Assembly (NCBI RefSeq): GCF_018131185.1
Contig: NZ_JAFCJE010000008.1
Location: forward strand, 186,001 to 250,000
Direction: 5' to 3'
From: Bradyrhizobium diazoefficiens
GTDB lineage: Bacteria > Pseudomonadota > Alphaproteobacteria > Rhizobiales > Xanthobacteraceae
DNA: 64,000 bases
The translations under genes were made by a program, and so were the position numbers. The notes under the pieces were generated by a model. The model was not told where the DNA came from and searched no databases. It saw only the letters and a list, made by a program, of their open reading frames with translations. Positions 58,350-64,000 of the stretch are shown in pieces (the first letter of the stretch is position 1; every line of letters begins with the position of its first letter).

Positions 58350-59582
58350 ATGACTGACGCGCTGATCATCGATGCCTGCCGGACCCCGCGCGGCGTCGGC
58401 AAGGCCGGCAAGGGAGCGCTGTCGGGCATTCATCCGCAGCAGCTCGGCGCAACCGTGCTGCGCGCGCTCGCGGAGCGCACCGGCATCGACACGGCCGACG
58501 TCGACGACATCGTCTGGGGCTGCAGCGCGCAGGTCGCGACGCAAAGCGGAGATCTCGGGCGGATGTCGGCGCTCGATGCCGGCTATGACGTGCGCGCCAG
58601 CGCCGTGACGCTGGACCGCTTCTGCGGCAGCGGCATCACCAGCGTCAACATGGCGGCCGCGTCGATCATGGCGGGCGCGGAAGACCTCGTCATCGCCGGC
58701 GGCTGCGAGATGATGTCGATGGAGGGACGCCGCGGCTCTGGTCCGATGATGATGGACAACGGCAATCTGCGCCTGCGGGCAAAGCATCCGCAGTCGCATC
58801 AGGGCGTCTGCGCGGACGCGATCGCGACGATCGAGGGCATCACGCGAAGGGATGTCGACGCGCTCGGGTTGGAGAGCCAGAAGCGCGCGGCCCATGCGAT
58901 CGCGAACGGGCACTTCAAGAAGAGCCTCGTGCCCGTCCACCGCGAGGACGGCAGCCTCGCGCTCGACCACGAGGAGTATCCGCGGCCGCAGACCACGATG
59001 GAAGGCCTGGGCAGCCTGAAGCCGGCATTCCCCGCGGTCGCCGACTACGCGCTCGACGACAAGGGCACGACCTATCGTGGCCTGATCCTGCAGAAATACC
59101 CTGACCTCGAGATCGATTTCGTGCACCACGCCGGCAACTCTTCCGGGGTCGTCGACGGCGCCGCCGCGATCCTGCTGGCCTCGCCCGCCTACGCCAGGGC
59201 GCATGGCCTAAAGGCTCGCGCCCGTGTCGTCGCGATGGCGAACATGGGGGACTCGCCGGCCCTGATGCTGAACGCGCCGGTGCCGGCCACGCGCAAGGTG
59301 CTGGCGAAGGCCGGCCTCACCGTCGACGACATCGACCTGTTCGAGATCAACGAGGCGTTTGCGGTGGTGGCGGAAAAATACATCCGCGACCTCGGGCTCG
59401 ATCGCGCCAAGGTCAACGTCAATGGCGGATCGATCGCGCTCGGCCATCCCATCGGCGCCACGGGCTCGATCCTGATCGGCACCGTGCTCGACGAGCTCGA
59501 ACGGCGCGATCTCAAACGTGGTCTCGTCACCATGTGCGCCGCCGGCGGCATGGCGCCCGCCGTCATCATCGAGCGCATCTGA
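58350..59582 (+). CDS. Acetyl-CoA acetyltransferase family thiolase
   Basis: A 410-residue thiolase. The catalytic residues are Cys92 (DRFCGSG), His366 (LGHPIGATG) and Cys396 (MCAAGGM), with NEAFAVV before the C-terminal part. It belongs to the acetyl-CoA C-acyltransferase group used in degradation or in synthesis of acetoacetyl-CoA. Neighbours give no pathway: the glycosidase upstream and HU downstream. An ACAAGAGGACAAC leader with AGAGGA about 10 bases before the ATG supports the start. Confidence 0.93.
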   Translation: MTDALIIDACRTPRGVGKAGKGALSGIHPQQLGATVLRALAERTGIDTADVDDIVWGCSAQVATQSGDLGRMSALDAGYDVRASAVTLDRFCGSGITSVNMAAASIMAGAEDLVIAGGCEMMSMEGRRGSGPMMMDNGNLRLRAKHPQSHQGVCADAIATIEGITRRDVDALGLESQKRAAHAIANGHFKKSLVPVHREDGSLALDHEEYPRPQTTMEGLGSLKPAFPAVADYALDDKGTTYRGLILQKYPDLEIDFVHHAGNSSGVVDGAAAILLASPAYARAHGLKARARVVAMANMGDSPALMLNAPVPATRKVLAKAGLTVDDIDLFEINEAFAVVAEKYIRDLGLDRAKVNVNGGSIALGHPIGATGSILIGTVLDELERRDLKRGLVTMCAAGGMAPAVIIERI

Positions 59583-59925
59583 CCGATCGCCCGCCACTTT
59601 CTCCCTGTTTTTACGGGGAGGAAGACCGGCGATATGCGTCCGACCCTTATTTTTCAGGGTGAAACACGACCAGCCTTTCACAAAGAGGCCGGTCGCCGCT
59701 TGTCGAAAGCGGCGAATCAGTTCTAGCAGGATGGCGTGCGGGCCTTTGAAACAAGGCAAAATCCGCTGCCCGAGGCTTCTCCCGCGCCGGAAGTAGCTAA
59801 AAAGCAGGGTTTTTTGCTACAGAGGGCCAAAAAAGCCCGTAAAACCCCGACAAAACCGTGCAGAAGGCTATAGGCCTTCGCCGGTTGGTCTAATATCCAA
59901 CCGCCAACGAATCAGAGGAGACACG
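59583..59925. other. 343-bp intergenic region upstream of the HU gene
   Basis: There is no coding frame of note. The region is locally A/T-richer than its surroundings near 59795-59860 (runs such as TTTTTTGCTA and CCAAAAAAGCCC), consistent with a strong promoter for HU. A small hairpin, GGTTGG-N8-CCAACC (59883-59902), lies in the presumed leader 24 bp before the start codon and could regulate translation or stability. Confidence 0.5.
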
Positions 59926-60228
59926 ATGGCAACCCAAATGTCCAAATCGCAGTTGATCGAAAAGATTGCGACCGCCACCGAGCTTTCCAAGCGCGACGTC
60001 AAGAGCGTCATGGAAACGCTGACCGACGTCGGTCACAAGGAGCTCAAGAAGAACGGCCTGTTCCTGGTGCCGGGCTTCGCCAAGTTCGTGGTCATCAAGA
60101 AGCCTGCGACCAAGGCACGCAAGGGCACCAACCCGTTCACGGGTGAAGAGATGATGTTCAAGGCCAAGCCGGCCCGGAAGATCGTCCGCGCCCGCCCGGT
60201 CAAGGCCGCCAAGGACGCCGTGGGCTAA
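59926..60228 (+). CDS. HU-family DNA-binding protein
   Basis: A 100-residue histone-like protein: MSKSQLIEKIATATELSKRD at the helical base, PGFAKFVVIKKPATKARKGT along the DNA-binding arm and NPFTGEEMMFKAKPARK at the arm's return strand. It is longer than E. coli HU (90 residues), with a basic C-terminal tail (VRARPVKAAKDAVG). HU bends and compacts DNA. AGAGGAG lies 6 bases before the ATG and a strong intrinsic terminator follows the stop. Confidence 0.95.
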   Translation: MATQMSKSQLIEKIATATELSKRDVKSVMETLTDVGHKELKKNGLFLVPGFAKFVVIKKPATKARKGTNPFTGEEMMFKAKPARKIVRARPVKAAKDAVG

Positions 60229-60234
60229 CGACGC

Positions 60235-60268
60235 AAAGGCCCCCTCGGGTAGGAGGGGGCCTTTTGTT
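60235..60268 (+). terminator. Intrinsic terminator of the HU gene
   Basis: AAAGGCCCCCTC-GGGTAG-GAGGGGGCCTTT is a 12-bp perfect stem beginning 6 bp after the HU stop, followed by TGTTT. This is a textbook rho-independent terminator for the plus strand. Confidence 0.9.
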
Positions 60269-60300
60269 TGGGGCAGCCGCGAGGGCCTGAGACGGAGGGC

Positions 60301-60456
60301 TCAACCCTTGCGGCGCTTCACCCGGACAGGAACGGGTTGAAGCTGCGGCCCGGACGCCGCCAGCGCATCGCGGACCCGGTCGATGGCGCGATCGAGCAGC
60401 CGGCGTAGCCGCTGCGTTGTCCGCGACCGCTTTGCATTTTCCAGCCGTTTCTTCAT
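60301..60456 (-). CDS. Small basic hypothetical protein (51 aa) downstream of lon
   Basis: A possible 51-residue very basic protein, starting MKKRLENAKRSRTTQRLRRL and ending PVRVKRRKG. It begins 5 bp after the lon stop on the same strand, which suggests that it may be translated from the lon transcript. No clear ribosome site of its own is visible apart from a GGAG-like GGCGG at the lon end, and the strong basic composition could also be chance in such G+C-rich DNA. Moderate to low confidence. Confidence 0.4.
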   Translation of the reverse strand: MKKRLENAKRSRTTQRLRRLLDRAIDRVRDALAASGPQLQPVPVRVKRRKG

Positions 60457-60461
60457 CGCAT

Positions 60462-62855
60462 TCACTCCGCCGCCTCGACCTTTGCATCGGCTTGGACCTC
60501 GACCGGCTCGAGCGCCGCGGCGATGGCTTCATCGACGCGCTCCAGCCAGATGAATTCGAGGTTGTCCCGCGCGCTCTTCGGGATGTCGTCGTAATCCCGC
60601 TTGTTGCGCGCCGGCAGCATCACCCGCTTCAACCCGGCAGCGGCCGCAGCCACCACCTTCTCCTTGATGCCGCCGACCGGCAGCACCAGACCGCGCAGCG
60701 AGATCTCGCCGGTCATGGCGGTGTCGCTGCGCACCGTGCGGTTGGTGAGCAGGGACGTCAGCGCCGTGAACATTGCAACGCCCGCGCTCGGACCGTCCTT
60801 CGGAGTCGCGCCCGCTGGAACGTGAACGTGGATGTCGCTCTTCTCGAACAGCGACGGATCGATGCCGAGCTGCGGCGCCTTGCTCTTCACCAGCGTCAGC
60901 GCAGCCTGCACGCTTTCGCGCATGACCTCGCCGAGCTGACCGGTCAGGATCATCCCGCCCTTGCCGGGCACCTTTGATGCCTCGATGAACAGGATGTCGC
61001 CGCCGACCGGCGTCCAGGCAAGGCCGGTGGCCACGCCCGGAATGCTGGTGCGCTGCGCGATCTCGCCTTCGAAGCGCGGCTGGCCGAGCACGGTGGCGAT
61101 GTCCTTCGCGCCCACCACGACCTTCGTCGCCGTACCCTCGGCGACCTGCACCGCGGCATGACGGAACAGCTTGCCGATCTCGCGCTCGAGGTTACGCACG
61201 CCGGCCTCGCGGGTGTAACCCTTGACCACCAGCTTCAACGCATCCGGCTCGATCTCGGCCTGCTCGGCCGAGAGACCGTTCGCCTCGAGCTGCCGTCGCA
61301 CCAGATAGCGCTGCGCGATCTCCAGCTTCTCGTCCTCGGTGTAGCCGGCGAGGCTGATCAGCTCCATGCGGTCCAGGAGCGGGCCCGGGATCTGGTCCAG
61401 CATGTTGGCGGTCGCGATGAACACCACGCGCGACAGGTCGAAGGGCACGCCCAGGTAATTGTCCCGGAACGTTCCGTTCTGCTCGGGGTCGAGCACCTCC
61501 AGCATGGCGGCCGACGGATCGCCCTGCACGCCGCGGCCCATCTTGTCGATCTCGTCCAGCATCATGACGCAGTTGCGTGAGCCCGCCTTCTTGATGCCCT
61601 GGATGATGTTGCCGGGCAGCGCGCCGATATAGGTACGCCGGTGGCCGCGGATCTCGGCTTCGTCGTGCACGCCGCCCAGACTGACGCGCACGAAGGGGCG
61701 ATCCATCGCACGTGCGATGGATTGTCCGAGCGAGGTCTTGCCGACGCCGGGCGGGCCGACGAAGCACAGGATCGGCGCCTTGCCCTGTGGCGCCAGCTTG
61801 CGCACCGCCAGATATTCGATGATCCGGCTCTTGATCTTCTCCAGGCCGAAATGGTCGGCATCCAGGATGGCTCGCGCTTCCTTGATGTCGATCGGCTTCT
61901 CCGCGGGCAGCGCCCAGGGCAGCTCGATCAGCCAATCCAGGTACGTGCGGACCATGCCGGCCTCGCCAGCAGCCTCGGGCATGCGCTCATAGCGGCGCAG
62001 CTCCTTCTTGGCGTGCGCGTCCGCCTCAGCCGGCATGTTGGCCTTGGCGATCGCAGCGGTCAGCTCGGCGACCTCGGCCGCCTTGCCGTCGCCTTCGCCG
62101 AGCTGGCGCTGGATGGTCGCCATCTGCTCGCGCAGGATCGCCTCGCGCTGCCGCTCGTCGAAGGAGGCCTTGGTCTTCTGGCCGATTTCGTTGGAGATGC
62201 GCAGCACCTCCAGCCGCTCGGCCAGGTGCTTCGACACCTTCTCGACGCGCAAGGCGAGGTCGATGGTCTCCAGCACCTCCTGCTTGTCCTGCGGCTTGAT
62301 GTCCATGAACGAGGTCGCCAGATCCGCCAGCGCGCCGGGCGCACTGGTGCCCTGGAACATCGCGGCCAGCTCGGGCGGCGCCTGCGGCAGCAGCTCGATC
62401 GCCTCGATCGCCTGGCGCTGCAGATTCAGCGCGCGCGCCTCGATCTCGGGCGAATTCGCGGTCGGCTCGGGGATCTGCTGGATCCGCGCGGCCGGGAACG
62501 GCGTTCCCGGCAGGAAGTCGAGGATGCGCGCGCGCTGCACGCCCTGGCAGACGATGTGATGGGTGCCGTCTGGCGCGGTGATGTAGCGCACGATGTTGGC
62601 GATGGTCGCGACCCGGTAGAGGTCGTCCGGCCCGGGCTCCTCGGTCTCGGGGCTGCGCTGCAGGACGATGCCGACCGGCCGCTGCTCGCGCAGCGCCTGC
62701 TGCGCGGCGGCGATGGACTTGGCACGGCCGATCGTGATCGGCGCGATGGCGCCGGGGAACAGCACCATCTCGCGCACGGGGATGATGATCAGCGCGTCGT
62801 CGGGGATCTTCACGTCGTTACTGGTCTGTTCGTTGTTCATCTGTTCGGTGGCCAT
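60462..62855 (-). CDS. lon: Lon ATP-dependent protease
   Basis: A 797-residue LonA protease: N-terminal substrate-binding LON domain (about 15-210), coiled linker, AAA+ module with Walker A GPPGVGKT and Walker [12 protein letters not shown], and the protease domain with catalytic Ser690 ([10 protein letters not shown]) and Lys733 (GGIKEK). It is an N-terminal-divergent copy ([20 protein letters not shown]), so the genome may hold another lon. It follows the hsp20 gene by 8 bp, with a GAGGT site, forming a heat-shock protein-quality operon. Confidence 0.95.
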   Translation of the reverse strand: MATEQMNNEQTSNDVKIPDDALIIIPVREMVLFPGAIAPITIGRAKSIAAAQQALREQRPVGIVLQRSPETEEPGPDDLYRVATIANIVRYITAPDGTHHIVCQGVQRARILDFLPGTPFPAARIQQIPEPTANSPEIEARALNLQRQAIEAIELLPQAPPELAAMFQGTSAPGALADLATSFMDIKPQDKQEVLETIDLALRVEKVSKHLAERLEVLRISNEIGQKTKASFDERQREAILREQMATIQRQLGEGDGKAAEVAELTAAIAKANMPAEADAHAKKELRRYERMPEAAGEAGMVRTYLDWLIELPWALPAEKPIDIKEARAILDADHFGLEKIKSRIIEYLAVRKLAPQGKAPILCFVGPPGVGKTSLGQSIARAMDRPFVRVSLGGVHDEAEIRGHRRTYIGALPGNIIQGIKKAGSRNCVMMLDEIDKMGRGVQGDPSAAMLEVLDPEQNGTFRDNYLGVPFDLSRVVFIATANMLDQIPGPLLDRMELISLAGYTEDEKLEIAQRYLVRRQLEANGLSAEQAEIEPDALKLVVKGYTREAGVRNLEREIGKLFRHAAVQVAEGTATKVVVGAKDIATVLGQPRFEGEIAQRTSIPGVATGLAWTPVGGDILFIEASKVPGKGGMILTGQLGEVMRESVQAALTLVKSKAPQLGIDPSLFEKSDIHVHVPAGATPKDGPSAGVAMFTALTSLLTNRTVRSDTAMTGEISLRGLVLPVGGIKEKVVAAAAAGLKRVMLPARNKRDYDDIPKSARDNLEFIWLERVDEAIAAALEPVEVQADAKVEAAE

Positions 62856-62863
62856 GATCGACC

Positions 62864-63247
62864 TCAGGATTTGGCAAGGCGCAGCGCGACGCAGCCGTCC
62901 ATCACGAAGCGGCTGATGGCGTAGCGGCCGAGGGGCAATGCAATGCGGCGCTCAAAACGCCCCTGCGGCAGCTCGAGGCGGTGGATGCGGGCGTTGCGGA
63001 GCTCCGGGGGCAGGGTGCGCTGGCCGGAGACGACGAGCACGCCGTCATGGATGACAGTCTCGACATTGTCCGGATTGACACCGGGAAGCGCTACCAGGAT
63101 CAGAAGCTCATGCTCGGTCTCGAGCACGTCGATCGGCGGCTCCCAGCAGGCTTCCTGGCGGCCAAACTGCTGACGCAGCCGGTCGGCGCGGGTCAACGAG
63201 TCGAGGGCTTCGGACAGCATCCAGTCGAGGGGATTTTTCGGTTGCAT
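62864..63247 (-). CDS. Hsp20-family small heat shock protein
   Basis: A 127-residue alpha-crystallin domain protein: PPIDVLETEHELLILVALPG (about 37-56) opens the domain and the A-x-x-x-G-V-L motif appears as VIHDGVLVVSGQRTL; the usual I-x-I C-terminal anchor is not obvious, so it is a short, divergent class. It likely holds unfolding proteins for Lon or for refolding. It is upstream of and probably cotranscribed with lon (8 bp). Confidence 0.85.
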   Translation of the reverse strand: MQPKNPLDWMLSEALDSLTRADRLRQQFGRQEACWEPPIDVLETEHELLILVALPGVNPDNVETVIHDGVLVVSGQRTLPPELRNARIHRLELPQGRFERRIALPLGRYAISRFVMDGCVALRLAKS

Positions 63248-63270
63248 GATGCGGGGCTCGGGGGTGGGGA

Positions 63271-63305
63271 AGCCTGCATATGGGGCTGGTTCCCCGGAAA
63301 TCCAG
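63271..63305 (-). promoter_or_regulatory. Possible RpoH-type promoter for hsp20-lon
   Basis: On the minus strand CCCCATAT (63285-63278) matches the -10 of heat-shock sigma factor promoters, and CTGGATT lies 13 bases upstream in place of CTTGAAA (four of seven bases). The implied transcript would start about 24 bases before the hsp20 ATG. The -35 match is weak, so this is tentative. Confidence 0.3.
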
Positions 63306-63350
63306 TCCGCCGGCGCTGACGTGCCATGCGCCGTCGTGCGATTGAAAAAC

Positions 63351-63378
63351 GAACGCCGCGGCCCGGGCCGCGGCGTTC
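63351..63378 (-). terminator. Intrinsic terminator of the DUF892 gene
   Basis: GAACGCCGCGGCCC-GGGCCGCGGCGTTC is a perfect 28-bp palindrome located 22 bp after the DUF892 stop. Read on the minus strand, it is followed by GTTTTTCAAT, giving a T-run. It separates the DUF892 gene from the hsp20-lon operon. Confidence 0.85.
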
Positions 63379-63400
63379 CATCGTCGGGTCACGCAGGGCG

Positions 63401-63967
63401 TCAGGCCGCCGCGCGGTACTCTTCTTCGGCCTCGAGGTTGATCACGGACGTCGCGAGCTCGGTCAGCGTGTGATCAGTCGCCTCTTCCTCGTCCAGCGTC
63501 GCCTGCAGCAGCCTTGCCGCGTCCGGCATGCCGAGCTCTTCGGCCCAGGTGCGCAAGGTGCCGTAGCGGGAGATTTCGTAATGCTCCACCGCCTGGGCGG
63601 CCGCGAGCAGTCCCGCATCGAGCGCCGGCGCGCCCTTGAACTCCTTCATGATCTCGGCGCCCTCGTCGGTAATGCCGTTGATGGCTTCGCACGGCTTGCC
63701 GCGGGCAGGCTTGCCCAGCATCTTGAAGATCTGGTCCAGCCGCTTGACCTGGCCCTGGGTCTCGCGCAGGTGCTTGTTGAAGGCGGCGGCCAGCTCCTTC
63801 GATTGCGCTGCCTTCGCCATCTTGGGCAGGGTCTTGATGATCTTGTTCTCGGCGAAATAGATGTCCTTCAGCGTCTCCACAAACAGGTCGCTGAGCATCT
63901 TCGGCGCCTGACGCGGCCGCCGAGCCGCGGTCTTCTTGGTTGTGCGCTTCTTGGTTCGTTTGGCCAT
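63401..63967 (-). CDS. DUF892 (YciE/YciF) ferritin-like protein with basic N-terminal tail
   Basis: A 188-residue paralogue of the DUF892 protein at 32425-32940. A lysine/arginine-rich tail (KRTKKRTTKKTAARRPRQ, residues 3-20) precedes the four-helix domain, whose first helix is LFVETLKDIYFAENKIIKTL and third contains AQAVEHYEISRYGTLRTWAE. The tail is histone-like and could bind DNA, so the protein may protect the chromosome in the manner of Dps (inference). AGGAGGA lies 5 to 6 bases before the ATG. Placed beside heat-shock genes. Confidence 0.9.
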   Translation of the reverse strand: MAKRTKKRTTKKTAARRPRQAPKMLSDLFVETLKDIYFAENKIIKTLPKMAKAAQSKELAAAFNKHLRETQGQVKRLDQIFKMLGKPARGKPCEAINGITDEGAEIMKEFKGAPALDAGLLAAAQAVEHYEISRYGTLRTWAEELGMPDAARLLQATLDEEEATDHTLTELATSVINLEAEEEYRAAA

Positions 63968-64000
63968 ACGTCCTCCTCTTGAGGTGACACGGGAAGGCCT

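Noticed and set aside
1-64000. CRISPR arrays, tRNA/rRNA genes, insertion sequences, integrases
   Set aside because: No regularly spaced direct repeats, no CCA-ended cloverleaf candidates and no transposase or integrase motifs were noticed by eye. A tRNAscan or IS search could still find something that I missed.

Overview
The window looks like a chromosomal segment of a Bradyrhizobium-type alphaproteobacterium (Hyphomicrobiales). The reasons are its very high G+C content, long spurious antisense frames, several ABC importers of the branched-chain amino acid class, a DUF6894 small protein, GrlR-like and DUF892 proteins, a CO-dehydrogenase-like molybdenum hydroxylase operon, a PQQ/lanthanide alcohol-oxidation accessory set, and short dispersed palindromes typical of that group. 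The species call is inference. No rRNA, tRNA, CRISPR array, insertion sequence, prophage or origin was recognised.

Bases 1-9135 hold the end of an ABC solute-binding protein gene and then an island that looks low-oxygen related. It contains a perfect FixK/FNR-type box (1598-1611), a CcoN-like membrane protein, a double-DUF2249 protein, a MIP18-type Fe-S protein, ubiX-ubiD on the minus strand, and divergently ubiT-ubiU-ubiV, the genes for O2-independent ubiquinone hydroxylation. A second, near-consensus FNR-type box lies between ubiD and ubiT.

Bases 9159-28818 are an uninterrupted minus-strand run of 18 genes with gaps of 31 bp or less. In transcription order they are: two permeases and an ATPase of a LivHMG-type importer; a second ATPase fused to a Tm-1-like (UPF0261) domain; a PEP-hydrolase-like TIM barrel that matches the other half of plant Tm-1; a 968-residue flotillin with a 44-residue hendecad repeat; two SRPBCC proteins; FAD, 2Fe-2S and (split) molybdopterin subunits of a hydroxylase; MoxR and CoxE-like maturation factors; an amidohydrolase; a metallo-beta-lactamase-fold lactonase; an SMP-30/isochorismatase-like fusion; and an NAD(P)H flavin reductase. 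An AraC regulator and a solute-binding protein gene lie just upstream on the same strand (29042-31241). Together this reads as import, oxidation and stepwise lactone/C-N bond hydrolysis of an unknown compound, and it is the best candidate for an undescribed system.

Bases 31496-37376 carry stress and repair functions: an SDR oxidoreductase, a DUF892 ferritin-like protein, a small acidic protein, a cytoplasmic DMSO-reductase-family enzyme (biotin sulfoxide reductase-like), OsmC and MsrA. An MFS transporter follows.

Bases 38749-53435 form a quinoprotein (PQQ, probably lanthanide-dependent XoxF) accessory region: SoxYZ-like carrier, zinc metallohydrolase, XoxJ, CXXCW protein, a CusF-like protein, an ABC exporter/importer with beta-propeller and solute-binding partners, a DUF3280-type protein, S-formylglutathione hydrolase, a FlhRS-like two-component pair and a TonB receptor. 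No methanol dehydrogenase or cytochrome cL is present in the window.

Bases 53581-63967 hold small unknown genes, a GrlR-like protein, an NTF2-like/LysR divergent pair, a Tat-exported family 1 glycosidase, a thiolase, HU, and an hsp20-lon heat-shock pair with a second DUF892 gene.
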